Assembly (NCBI RefSeq): GCF_026183695.1
Contig: NZ_JAPFRD010000011.1
Location: 532,796-596,795, forward strand
DNA: 64,000 nt
Source: Alteromonas aquimaris
GTDB lineage: Bacteria > Pseudomonadota > Gammaproteobacteria > Enterobacterales > Alteromonadaceae
Direction: 5' to 3'
Within the stretch, counting starts at the first letter, position 1; each line of letters opens with the position of its first letter. Made by a program: the position numbers and the translations under genes. Below the pieces are notes generated by a model, which did not search any database, was not told the origin of the DNA, and saw nothing but the letters and a program-made list of their open reading frames with translations. Below, piece after piece: positions 36,607-45,357 of this stretch.

Positions 36607-37926
36607 CTAAAAAGTCTCGCTGGCATCCACGCCATAGATTCGATGGGGAACTTCCAGCCCCTTTGCGACTAGTTTACGCTGAAACAGCGGCACCACCCCT
36701 GTGGCCCTGAACTGACCGCGCACTTTGTGGTGCTCATCCAGCCCTTGACGGTCAAATAAGAAGATTTCCGACATGGTAATGGTTTCACCCTCCATGCCGG
36801 TCACTTCCTGAATGCTTATCAACCGTCGACTGCCATCCTCAAGACGTTGAGTCTGGACCACCAAATCAATGGCCGAGGCAATCTGCGCGCGGATGTTACG
36901 CAAGGGCATGTCAAAGCCACCCATACAAATCATATTTTCCAGCCGACCCAGTGCATCACGAGGACTATTGGCATGCAAGGTGGCCAACGAGCCTTCATGG
37001 CCGGTATTCATCGCCGCCAACATATCGATGGCCTCAGCACCACGCACCTCCCCAATCACGATGCGGTCGGGTCGCATACGCAGGCTGTTTTTCACCAGGT
37101 CACGCTGGGTGACCTCCCCCCGACCTTCAATATTCGCCGGGCGTGTCTCCAGCCTTACCGTATGGGGTTGTTGCAGTTGTAATTCGGCCGAATCTTCAAT
37201 GGTGATGATGCGTTCATCGCTGGGAATGTAGCCTGACAAAATATTAAGCAGTGTGGTTTTACCCGAGCCGGTACCGCCAGAAATCAACACATTCAGCTTG
37301 CCTCGTACAGCCGCTTTGATCAGCGTATCCATATCTTCGGTCATAGAGCCATACTCAATGAGCTGGGCGACATCCAGTTTTTCCACGGTAAAGCGGCGAA
37401 TTGAGATCGATGGACCATCTAATGCGAGCGGGGGAATAATGGCATTCACCCGGCTACCGTCTGCCAACCGTGCGTCTACCATGGGCGAGGATTCATCTAC
37501 TCGCCGCCCAATTCTGGAAACAATGCGATCAATTATGCTCATCAGGTGTTTGTTGTCGTAAAAGCGTACGGCCGCACGTTCTAACTTGCCGCGGCGTTCC
37601 ACATAAATATTGTCGTAATTGTTTACCAGGATGTCAGCGATGGTTGGGTCTGCCATCAGCACTTCGAGTGGCCCTAATCCTAAGATTTCATCCAGCACCA
37701 GTTTAACAATGATCTGGCGAGTGGGCAGGTTAATTGGCCGCGGATATTCCTCCAGCAGACGGCGGCAACATTCCATAATTTGCTGACGGGCAATATCGTC
37801 TTCAATGGTTTCCAGCACTGACGGATCGAGTAAATCCAGCACCTTGTTGAAAATTTCCTGCTTAGTATCTACGTCTTCGGATGTCAGTAACTGGTATGGG
37901 TCTTCAAAATGGGCATCATCCAGCAT
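36607..37926 (-). CDS. tadA: Tad pilus motor ATPase TadA (CpaF family)
   Basis: Hexameric secretion ATPase that powers Flp pilus extension, and in Caulobacter retraction as well. It has 439 residues. Walker A is GGTGSGKTT (217-225), the Asp box IEDSAELQ (243-250), Walker B RPDRIVIGEVRG with E293, and the His box in GHEGSLATLHAN. The N-terminal helical domain occupies about 1-100. Its ATG overlaps the tadZ stop by one base (TAATG) and has GGAGAGGG upstream. Confidence 0.96.
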   Translation of the reverse strand: MLDDAHFEDPYQLLTSEDVDTKQEIFNKVLDLLDPSVLETIEDDIARQQIMECCRRLLEEYPRPINLPTRQIIVKLVLDEILGLGPLEVLMADPTIADILVNNYDNIYVERRGKLERAAVRFYDNKHLMSIIDRIVSRIGRRVDESSPMVDARLADGSRVNAIIPPLALDGPSISIRRFTVEKLDVAQLIEYGSMTEDMDTLIKAAVRGKLNVLISGGTGSGKTTLLNILSGYIPSDERIITIEDSAELQLQQPHTVRLETRPANIEGRGEVTQRDLVKNSLRMRPDRIVIGEVRGAEAIDMLAAMNTGHEGSLATLHANSPRDALGRLENMICMGGFDMPLRNIRAQIASAIDLVVQTQRLEDGSRRLISIQEVTGMEGETITMSEIFLFDRQGLDEHHKVRGQFRATGVVPLFQRKLVAKGLEVPHRIYGVDASETF

Positions 37927-39176
37927 TACCCTCTCCTTAATAATCGATGTAAAAAGCCCGCTTTCGCCGACGAGGCCGGGGGCTTGGCTAATGACGAAGC
38001 GAAGCGAAGAATATGCGCTAATTCACTGGCCATGACTTTGTGATTGGCAACAGAAGCAAGGGGCTTACCCAATTCGGTGCGCTGGTTGGCTAATGCAAAG
38101 TTATTACTGATGGTGAACAGCGTGTCGACTTCCAGCACTGTTTTGATATCACTGAGTTTTATTTCTTCCTTATCTTTGTGATACCGATTCACCACAATGG
38201 CGACTTTACATTGATGAAAATCGATTAGCGTACGCATTTCTTTGAGCATCGCTTTAGTCTCGCGCAGGCAGGCTACGCTCATTTGCATCACAATTAAAAT
38301 GCAGCTGCTTTGCAGCAATAACGGTAACGTCTGCGATTCCAGTCCCTTGGACATATCCACCAATACCTGATCATAGGTTTGGCGGATTTTCCAGCTCAGA
38401 CTATTTAGCTGGGTAGGGGTGACTGAGTCTTCATGTAAGCGGGCAAACGGGCTGTTGCCAATAAGATGTAGCTTATTTTTGCCACTCATCATGGTGCGAA
38501 CCGCCGCTTCATCCAGTTTATCCAGTTCTTTCACCGCTTGATTAATCGAATATCGGTTGTTCAGGCCCAGCCCATAGGCCAGCGATGAGAAATTAAAGTC
38601 TGCGTCGATCAAGGCAATATCCGCATCGACCTGTTGGGTGAATAATTCAGCTAACCCGCAGGTAATAAAGGTGGCGCCCGATCCCGCTTTTCCATTCACC
38701 ACGGTAATCGATTCAGCCATCTTGGCATGCTGTTTCAAATTATCGGCAATGATCGCCAGCGCAGGATACAGGCCGTTGTGAATGTCGCTGCTCAGGATAA
38801 GGTCTGACACTTTAAATTGTACCGCCAAACGCGCAATGTCGGCGGTAAGGATGTCAGGCACCAAAATGATATGCGCAAGCGCTTTAGCTATCTTCGCAAG
38901 GGTAGCAGCGTGACGTTCAGGCTCATCGTTAATGCCTATAATCGCTGCCTGGAAGGGCGTTAGATCGTCAGGTAAGGTTTGTTTAACCGTGACTTCCAAC
39001 ATTTTGTCACTCGCTAACGTGGTTTCTGCGATAGTGGTAAGGGGTGCTTCATGCGCAATAACCAGTAGGCGTACACGGGTGGATAGCGGCTGTTTTTTTA
39101 CTGCCGCGGGAACATGACCGGGATAATCAATCACGCAAGATACTTGCTCTGCTTTCATACTGTTATCCTTCTCCAT
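37926..39176 (-). CDS. tadZ: Tad localisation ATPase TadZ (CpaE-like)
   Basis: ParA/MinD-like protein that places the Tad machine at a pole or focus. The first 130 residues form a pseudo-receiver domain without an obvious phospho-Asp. The ATPase domain (about 155-390) has a deviant Walker A, NGKAGSGATF (161-170), where the signature lysine after the second glycine is replaced by Ala, a known feature of CpaE/TadZ proteins. Other blocks are ALIDADFNFSSLAYGL and VLVDMSKGLES. GGAG precedes the ATG at 8 bp. It is coupled to tadA. Confidence 0.88.
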   Translation of the reverse strand: MEKDNSMKAEQVSCVIDYPGHVPAAVKKQPLSTRVRLLVIAHEAPLTTIAETTLASDKMLEVTVKQTLPDDLTPFQAAIIGINDEPERHAATLAKIAKALAHIILVPDILTADIARLAVQFKVSDLILSSDIHNGLYPALAIIADNLKQHAKMAESITVVNGKAGSGATFITCGLAELFTQQVDADIALIDADFNFSSLAYGLGLNNRYSINQAVKELDKLDEAAVRTMMSGKNKLHLIGNSPFARLHEDSVTPTQLNSLSWKIRQTYDQVLVDMSKGLESQTLPLLLQSSCILIVMQMSVACLRETKAMLKEMRTLIDFHQCKVAIVVNRYHKDKEEIKLSDIKTVLEVDTLFTISNNFALANQRTELGKPLASVANHKVMASELAHILRFASSLAKPPASSAKAGFLHRLLRRG

Positions 39177-39191
39177 TGACTCGCTCCTTGG

Positions 39192-39656
39192 CTAAGCGTT
39201 CGTACACGCGGTGTAACCCCACCGGGTCACACCCAGACTCTCCCGCGGTAATACTGAGGCAAAGGTGGGCGAGTCTACGGTGAACGAAAACAGTGGCACT
39301 AAGAATTGATGTTGATAATTGGTGATTTCCGCCCTGACTAAATCAATATCGCTAAAGGCACTGGCATTGGCACCGGTTTCATCCAGGTACGTGACGCTTA
39401 TATTGGCGTTGTCCAGATTGGGGATCAGCGGGCGCAAATCCCCCAGGGCGTAAGTGATAGCATTGTTATCGACGATGCGATTGGTCTGGTCAAAATCACA
39501 TACCACCGCCAGGCGTACCACGCGGCGAGATGCTTCGGTTAACACATTCCAGGTAAAAAATAAGCGGCCGACTTCAAATACGCTGAATAAAAATACAAAG
39601 AACAATGCCCCTACAATGGCAAACTCGACTGTATAGACACCTTGTTGTGCTTTCAT
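39192..39656 (-). CDS. TadE/TadF-like pseudopilin
   Basis: Minor pseudopilin of 154 residues. The N-terminus has the TadE pattern GVYTVEFAIVGALFFVFLFS with the invariant Glu after a Gly, then one transmembrane helix and a periplasmic domain with two Cys residues (VVCDFD and YTACTNA) that could pair. The prepilin peptidase TadV is expected to process it. Its ATG overlaps the previous TadE stop by one base (TAATG). By position it may be TadF. Confidence 0.8.
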   Translation of the reverse strand: MKAQQGVYTVEFAIVGALFFVFLFSVFEVGRLFFTWNVLTEASRRVVRLAVVCDFDQTNRIVDNNAITYALGDLRPLIPNLDNANISVTYLDETGANASAFSDIDLVRAEITNYQHQFLVPLFSFTVDSPTFASVLPRESLGVTRWGYTACTNA

Positions 39657-40111
39657 TATGAGGCCCTCATTGAATAGGAGACCACCATAGGAAAATTTAG
39701 TGAAATGGCGGGATTGTTGTAAAAACTGAACAGGGCATCGGCAAATATGGGTGTCCAGTCGTAGCTCACTGTGATGGTGACTATCTCACCGCTTAAGTCG
39801 TAGGTAATTGCCGCAGTGGTCAGGCCTGGCAACATTTCCCCTTCATTGGTGGTGCCCCCGGCAATAATCAACTTAGTGGTGTCGGACTTAAGCTTGTCAG
39901 ACACTTTAGGGATACCGGTATTATCGCTCATCGCCTTATCGCTCATATAACGGCTGGCATCGCGCACAATATTGGTGAGTGCATTGTATTGATACAACAG
40001 CCTGCCAAATTCTGCGGTAGCAAAGATAAGCAACAGCATAAAGGGCGCGACCAGAGTGAATTCGATGGCGGCTATCCCACGCGCTTTTGCAAAACTGGGT
40101 AGCTTAGGCAT
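39656..40111 (-). CDS. tadE: TadE-like pseudopilin
   Basis: Minor pseudopilin of 151 residues. After a short basic start it has GIAAIEFTLVAPFMLLLIFA, the TadE signature with Glu at the +5-like position. The periplasmic part is rich in Thr, Ser and Gly, with TITVSYDWTPIF strands. The start lies 8 bp inside the end of the TadG-like gene. Together with the neighbouring pseudopilin it likely primes pilus assembly. Confidence 0.85.
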   Translation of the reverse strand: MPKLPSFAKARGIAAIEFTLVAPFMLLLIFATAEFGRLLYQYNALTNIVRDASRYMSDKAMSDNTGIPKVSDKLKSDTTKLIIAGGTTNEGEMLPGLTTAAITYDLSGEIVTITVSYDWTPIFADALFSFYNNPAISLNFPMVVSYSMRAS

Positions 40112-41414
40112 CGGTCACCCCCGCATGATAGAGCACGATTTTATAAGGGCCTGGCAAATCATCCGCGGTGCCAGAAGGGGTGCCCTCACTGGTGCAGGCT
40201 GCCACATATTCCCCCACCACATAAGCTTCTTTCCCTTTTTGGGTAACGGCCTGAGTAAGAAAGAAGCACGCAGAACCGAAATAACCTAACTGGGATGCAC
40301 CATTGGTCTGGCCATCACAATCGCCCACCAGTATCTGTAAAATACGGCGTTCAGCGCGCGGGGGCTCGGGCGTGACAATGTCACCACTTAAATTCGTGCT
40401 GCTGCAACTGGCACTGCCGCCTGCGGCATTTTGGGTGTCAGTCTCATAAGTGGGATAACGATAAGCCGCGGCATACTCAGGCGACGCTGTGTCCAGCTCG
40501 CCCATTGTATTAAGTGGGATGTAATCACCTGCACAATTGTTTAAATCCCGGGGATGGTCGATATTATTCACCTGGCCGCCTTTCCACTCGCCCATGCGGG
40601 TGTTGAGCCCCTGTACTACCGGGCCCACGGTATTACCGGGTTCAGTGTCAATCTGGTCATCAGTTGTGCCAGTGGCGCTAAAGCACATTTCGCCGTTGTA
40701 ATCCTCGCCGGCCATTGCCTTACGTATATCAGCGGCACCGGCGGCGCCTTCCAGGCGAACCAGCTGGAAGTTGCCTGGGCCAATCGGCGAATCAGGTTCA
40801 GAGCTGATTTTTAACAATTGCAACTCATTGATAGGTAAGCCAAAGTTGTCATCGGGATCGTTATTTGCGCCGCATACCACCATTGGCACTAAATTGCTGT
40901 AACACTCTTCCAACACAGTGCTTGGGCCAGCCACAGAGGTGGCATCGACTTCTTTACTGATGCCCACCACCTGCGCGAGAAAACTGGCCAATGGCAAGTC
41001 ATTTAACGTCACGCGAATATACTGGGCGGTGGTATCAGCGGTGACCGTGAAGGGGTCGGGTCGCAAGGAAAACTCAATTTTCAGTTGTTCCGTGACATCA
41101 TTGTTATAGGTATCCGCCATCGACAGATCCAGCTCGTCTGCTAATTCTGAAAATTCTTTGAAGGTCAGGTTCTGATTAATCATGTCGACGGCAGCCTGAC
41201 GGGCAGCCGGATGGTCGCCTCCTTTTTGCAGCTGCGTGGCCGCGCTTAGCGCGGCGGCATCTACCAGCAACTGTAAACGTGATTTACTTAACAGTAAGTG
41301 ACCGCCATCTAAAGCCATTGAGGCGGTGGCAATCATCGCAATCAGGCCAACACAAAATAACACCAGTATGTTGCCCTGCTGCTTTTTTTTCGCTGTGTGG
41401 TTTAGCCTTGCCAT
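40104..41414 (-). CDS. tadG: TadG-like pilus assembly protein
   Basis: Membrane-anchored protein of 436 residues. The N-terminal Tad-like region (QQGNILVLFCVGLIAMIATA, then LLSKSRLQLLVDAAALSAA) is the TadG/DUF2134 hallmark. The rest is a Cys-containing periplasmic domain (Cys pairs in VLEECYSNLVPMVVCG and GDCDGQ), acidic and rich in Gly and Asn. A vWA metal-site motif is not evident, so this is the short TadG type. It overlaps the downstream tadE by 8 bp. Confidence 0.82.
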   Translation of the reverse strand: MARLNHTAKKKQQGNILVLFCVGLIAMIATASMALDGGHLLLSKSRLQLLVDAAALSAATQLQKGGDHPAARQAAVDMINQNLTFKEFSELADELDLSMADTYNNDVTEQLKIEFSLRPDPFTVTADTTAQYIRVTLNDLPLASFLAQVVGISKEVDATSVAGPSTVLEECYSNLVPMVVCGANNDPDDNFGLPINELQLLKISSEPDSPIGPGNFQLVRLEGAAGAADIRKAMAGEDYNGEMCFSATGTTDDQIDTEPGNTVGPVVQGLNTRMGEWKGGQVNNIDHPRDLNNCAGDYIPLNTMGELDTASPEYAAAYRYPTYETDTQNAAGGSASCSSTNLSGDIVTPEPPRAERRILQILVGDCDGQTNGASQLGYFGSACFFLTQAVTQKGKEAYVVGEYVAACTSEGTPSGTADDLPGPYKIVLYHAGVTDA

Positions 41415-41445
41415 GATGTTTTACCTTTTCATATCCTAATCAATA

Positions 41446-41697
41446 TTACTGGTTGTCTTTTGCTTCGACATTGCGCCCTTCTTTGCCGCTGTATATGCTG
41501 TTGCGATAGTTCTCTGCGGCGCGCTTAGCGTAATCACCTTGTAATTCGCGGGTGATGCCGTCGTTATTAACGGGGGCTTCACTATCCAGAATCTGCAGGT
41601 TAAATATCTTTTCGGAGGCTTGTGAAAGCCTGTATTCACTGGTTTGTGCGCAGCCTGTCAGCAGAATGAGTGCACTTACTAAATAACTGAACCGCAT
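41446..41697 (-). CDS. Small Tad-locus lipoprotein, 83 aa
   Basis: Lipoprotein signal with lipobox LLTGC and Cys at residue 16. The mature part is about 67 residues, charged and probably helical. AAGGAG precedes the ATG at ideal spacing, and the gene lies 11 bp after rcpA, so it is certainly part of the operon. By position it may be a secretin pilotin or an RcpB-like partner, but it is much shorter than RcpB and shows no known domain. A 67-residue frame on the same strand overlaps it and lacks an RBS. Confidence 0.75.
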   Translation of the reverse strand: MRFSYLVSALILLTGCAQTSEYRLSQASEKIFNLQILDSEAPVNNDGITRELQGDYAKRAAENYRNSIYSGKEGRNVEAKDNQ

Positions 41698-41708
41698 GCT
41701 AGTTCTCC

Positions 41709-43181
41709 TTATTTGCGAATATCGTGACCGTAGCGCTCGTCAGTACCGCCATTGGTAGGCAATAACATCATGGGTTCTTCCTGATAGGGAGTCCCCGCAT
41801 GCGCGCTTCTCACCTGGCGGGTGGGTTCACCCATTAAGTAAAAGCGCAAGTCGGATGCCGGAACCAAACCGTCGGTGGGTAACCGCACATTGGCTTTATT
41901 AAAGGGTCTGACTAAGCGCGGTGTCACCATGATCACCAACTCTGACTGGCCGTTGATAAAACTCTGACTGCGGAACAACTGGCCTAAAATCGGAATATCG
42001 CCTAATCCCGGGAAGCGCTCGATATTTTCACGCAAGGTGTCAGACAACAGTCCACCAATGGCGAGAGTCTGGCCATCACCCATTTCCACGGTGGTTTCTG
42101 AGGTGCGTTTAATAATGGATGGGACCACGAGTAGTGAATTGGTACCGGCAGGATTTACCCCCACAGTATTGGCGTTAGAAATTTCACTCACCATCACCTT
42201 AAGATTAAGGTTAATTTTACCGCTATCCAGTACCGTAGGAACAAAACCCACGCCTACCCCAAAATCACGAAACTGAATGGCGATGCCATCATCGCGCGGC
42301 ACCGGAACGGGAAATTCACCACCGGACAGAAATTCCGCTTTTTGCCCGCTGAGCGCAGTAATATTCGGTTCTGCTAGAATTTTCGCCATGCCATTTTCCT
42401 TGGCAATATCCAACGCTACGTTGAAAAAGATATTGCTATCCAGATAGCTACCGATAATGCCATTAGAAAATTCGTACGGCGTGCCCTGGGTGACAAAGTT
42501 GTAAAAGTCGGCACCACGAATAATGTCAGCATTCCAGTGGTTGTCGTCAAGCAAACCCAGCAGGTTGATATCCACATTAAATGAGCGGCTGACCTCGGTA
42601 CTCATTTCGGCCACCACCACTTCTAACATCACCTGATGGCCACCCCCTACGCTTAGTAAGTTCAACACCTTACTTGTGCCGTTCTCCCCTCCAGCAGCAT
42701 CAGCGTAGGCGGTGGCAAGGTCAACGGCTTTGTTCATCTGAATAAGCGAAGACACTTCTCCGCTTAGCACTAACTGGCCTTGCGACGAGTGAACGTCGAT
42801 GGCTTCTTCAGGCATAAAGGTATGCAAACGCGAACGTAAATTGGCCAGATCGTGGGTAATTTCCACATTCAGCACATCCACCAGGGCGTCTTCTTCATCC
42901 CACACCATGACATTGGTGGTACCCAACTGCTTACCCACCACATACAATTCGCGCTGACGTAAAATCAAAATATCGGCAATCGCCGGGTTACCCACCGACA
43001 CCCGCTGGGCATTGCGGTTCAAATTTAAGTTGCGCGACTGATGAATAGGCACATAAATAATCTTTTCAGTATTGTAAGTGGGCCCGCCAGCATAGGAGTC
43101 CGGCGTCACCAGTACCAAATAGGCAATAAACGCAATGACAGGCCAAAGCAGCGACTTGAATCTGAATAATGTGGGTATCAT
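41709..43181 (-). CDS. rcpA: Tad secretin RcpA (CpaC)
   Basis: Outer-membrane secretin through which the Flp pilus exits; 490 residues. A signal peptide ends near DSYAGGP. Then follow a CpaC N-terminal domain (ADILILRQRELYVVGK), a BON-like domain (about 115-175, GQLVLSGEVSSLIQM) and the secretin core (230-440) with VPVPRDDGIAIQFRDFG, IGGLLSDTLRENIERFPGL and GDIPILGQLFRS. The RBS (GGAGG) lies inside the last codons of rcpC, 2 bp upstream. Confidence 0.94.
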   Translation of the reverse strand: MIPTLFRFKSLLWPVIAFIAYLVLVTPDSYAGGPTYNTEKIIYVPIHQSRNLNLNRNAQRVSVGNPAIADILILRQRELYVVGKQLGTTNVMVWDEEDALVDVLNVEITHDLANLRSRLHTFMPEEAIDVHSSQGQLVLSGEVSSLIQMNKAVDLATAYADAAGGENGTSKVLNLLSVGGGHQVMLEVVVAEMSTEVSRSFNVDINLLGLLDDNHWNADIIRGADFYNFVTQGTPYEFSNGIIGSYLDSNIFFNVALDIAKENGMAKILAEPNITALSGQKAEFLSGGEFPVPVPRDDGIAIQFRDFGVGVGFVPTVLDSGKINLNLKVMVSEISNANTVGVNPAGTNSLLVVPSIIKRTSETTVEMGDGQTLAIGGLLSDTLRENIERFPGLGDIPILGQLFRSQSFINGQSELVIMVTPRLVRPFNKANVRLPTDGLVPASDLRFYLMGEPTRQVRSAHAGTPYQEEPMMLLPTNGGTDERYGHDIRK

Positions 43182-43183
43182 GG

Positions 43184-43999
43184 TTATTTTCCTCCTGCGC
43201 TCTCTGCTTTAATGGCAATCACTTCCTGATGACTGCCGCGGATCAAATGAACTTTGGGTGAGATATAGGCGCGTACAGGGGGGGGCGGAACCACTTCTGC
43301 GGCTTTTTGCGCTTCTGCCGCCAGCGCCGCAGAATGTTGGGCAATCTCTACCTCGGCATTATCAATCGGGTTACGCAGGGCCAGCTGTAATCCCCCTCGT
43401 GAGCGTGCATTCATCAGTTCCTCGGCCTGCTCTAAGGTAACCTCGACGGTCACCGCACGTACTACCCGCGGACGATTCTCGTTATTCTGCGCGGTTTGAT
43501 CGATAGCCAGTATTTTTACATTGGCCAGCACAATTTCGGTGAGATTGGTTTCCCCTTTTTTAAAGGTGTTTAAGATGTCCACCTTGTCGCCGGGCAGTAA
43601 GAAACCTGCCACTCCCACCACATCGTTAACCCGTATGGTCAGCGCGCGCTTGTTTTCCCCAATCAGGCTGGCTAACGAGCCGCCTTCGCCCTTCGCAATT
43701 ACCCGTTCAGCGCGAATTACATCGCCGCTATACAGGGTTTCCTTGGTGACTTTACCCACCACTTTTTGCAAATCACTAAAGGTATTTTCCGGAGCCAGGT
43801 CGGCGGGATACTGGCGCGTACGAATTTGTTTGGCACTGATGATACTGCCCACCGGAATGGTCTGGGCTGCTTCTACCACGGCCACCTTGTTTTTGTCGGG
43901 TTCACTGGCATTGGCATTTAGCCAGTTATTCGCCAGATACACGGCGGCCAGGCCAAAACCGATGGATAACGCCAGAAATAATAATGTGTTCTTAGTCAT
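43184..43999 (-). CDS. rcpC: Flp pilus assembly protein RcpC (CpaB)
   Basis: Periplasmic, N-terminally anchored protein of 271 residues that supports the secretin. One transmembrane segment (LFLALSIGFGLAAVYLANNW) precedes an SAF domain (about 40-105, with IPVGSIISAKQI) and a second beta-rich domain (NDVVGVAGFLLPGDKVDIL). Such SAF domains are thought to bind peptidoglycan-like glycans. AAGGAG precedes the ATG. It sits between the AAA ATPase gene and rcpA. Confidence 0.9.
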   Translation of the reverse strand: MTKNTLLFLALSIGFGLAAVYLANNWLNANASEPDKNKVAVVEAAQTIPVGSIISAKQIRTRQYPADLAPENTFSDLQKVVGKVTKETLYSGDVIRAERVIAKGEGGSLASLIGENKRALTIRVNDVVGVAGFLLPGDKVDILNTFKKGETNLTEIVLANVKILAIDQTAQNNENRPRVVRAVTVEVTLEQAEELMNARSRGGLQLALRNPIDNAEVEIAQHSAALAAEAQKAAEVVPPPPVRAYISPKVHLIRGSHQEVIAIKAESAGGK

Positions 44000-44010
44000 C
44001 GCTAGTCTCC

Positions 44011-45357
44011 TTAAACGGCGTTAACAAAATAGTGTCGCCATGCATTATCAAGTAAGTCAGTGGTTACCACGTGGGGCAAACTGTTGTAACGCACTGCGTC
44101 CCTGACAATCCCGAGCAAATCGCGCGGGTAGCATGGCAAAAAGGGGATAGATCTGGCGGCATGATAGGTAGTGACCAGATAATCGAATTCATCTGTCGCG
44201 CAGCGTAAGCCGTATTCGCCACTCACGCGCTGCCATAGCTGCTGATACTGCTGCTGCGAGAGCGGCTGCATTTGAATTTTGTAACCTAACCGGCGTAAAA
44301 AGGCATCATCCACCAGTTCGGCAGGGTTTAAATTGGTAGAAAACAGCATGACCAGCTCAAACGGCACCTCAAAGTGCGCGCCGCTGCTTAGGGTTAAAAA
44401 GTCTTTACGCTCTTCCAGTGGAATAATCCAGCGGTTGAACAGGGCGGCCGGCGAGACCTGCTGACGCCCTAAGTCATCGAGTAACAAAATGCCGTTATTG
44501 GCTTTCATTTGCAGCGGCGCTTTGTAAAGATGACGGATGTTGTCGTAGCTGACTTCGAGCATATCCAAAGTCAGTTCGCCACCGGTGATCACCAGTGGCC
44601 GTTTGATCAGTTGATAGCGTGTGTCCTGCAGCGTCTCGGTGGGGTGCAAGACAAGTTGGTGTACTTGGGGGTCGTAAAGCTGAATGATCTGATTATTCAC
44701 TTCTACGGCATAGGGCTGCATTACTTCATCATCAAACACCTTGATAAGCTGGCGGCATAAGTAGCTTTTACCTGAGCCGGGTAAACCATACAGTAAAACC
44801 GGTTTATTCGAATTTAATGCCATGCCCATTGCCTGCAACGCATCGCTTTCAAACGATTCACCGGCTAAGCGTTCTTGCATAAAAGCCTGGGTTACGCGAA
44901 TATTCTGATGGCTTTGTGCCTGCACCACCTGGGTGTATTGGGACAAGGGCACGGGCACGGGTCCGATATACCCGCTTTGCAATAATAGATGCTCGGCACA
45001 TTGTCTGCCGCTACCGCTTAAGCTAAACCGGGCTTGCGCGGTACTGGCGCGATTTTCTACCCACATCATCTGCTTGGCTTCGGCTAACAATTCTAAAATA
45101 AGCTTGCCCGGTATGCACAGTGTCGCCACCAGGCTTTCCAGGGTCGCCACCTGTTGTTGCAATATATGTTTCAGTAATAAATCCAGCAGTAACGGGCGGC
45201 CTATACCAAGGTTGCTCAGGTTAACGGGCTTGGTAATCCCCCCTAGGGCGGTGGACGGGGGTGCCGCATCGGTTTGGCTGGCGCTAAAAAGGTTCAGCTC
45301 ACTTACGTTGGTGGGCTCAGGCTCGTTGTGGTCGATTTGTACAGAAGACATGGTCAT
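44011..45357 (-). CDS. AAA+ ATPase within the Tad locus
   Basis: Cytoplasmic protein of 448 residues with a winged-helix-like N-terminal part (about 45-160) and a C-terminal AAA+ domain (170-440). Walker A is GLPGSGKS (191-198), Walker B ILLLDD (290-295), sensor 1 at N342 in LFSTNLNP, and arginine-finger candidates R355-R356. It resembles MoxR/dynein-type chaperone ATPases rather than secretion motors. No comparable gene is part of the classic Aggregatibacter or Pseudomonas Tad sets. It overlaps tadV by 4 bp (ATGA) and precedes rcpC by 11 bp, so it is fully integrated in the operon. Confidence 0.75.
   Translation of the reverse strand: MTMSSVQIDHNEPEPTNVSELNLFSASQTDAAPPSTALGGITKPVNLSNLGIGRPLLLDLLLKHILQQQVATLESLVATLCIPGKLILELLAEAKQMMWVENRASTAQARFSLSGSGRQCAEHLLLQSGYIGPVPVPLSQYTQVVQAQSHQNIRVTQAFMQERLAGESFESDALQAMGMALNSNKPVLLYGLPGSGKSYLCRQLIKVFDDEVMQPYAVEVNNQIIQLYDPQVHQLVLHPTETLQDTRYQLIKRPLVITGGELTLDMLEVSYDNIRHLYKAPLQMKANNGILLLDDLGRQQVSPAALFNRWIIPLEERKDFLTLSSGAHFEVPFELVMLFSTNLNPAELVDDAFLRRLGYKIQMQPLSQQQYQQLWQRVSGEYGLRCATDEFDYLVTTYHAARSIPFLPCYPRDLLGIVRDAVRYNSLPHVVTTDLLDNAWRHYFVNAV

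Noticed and set aside
37926-38700. Possible loss of TadZ ATPase activity from the missing Walker lysine
   Set aside because: A deviant Walker A is usual in CpaE/TadZ proteins, so this is not a sign of a decayed gene.
41436-41639. 67-codon minus-strand frame overlapping the small Tad lipoprotein
   Set aside because: Lacks an RBS, while the overlapping 83-codon frame has an ideal one and a lipobox.
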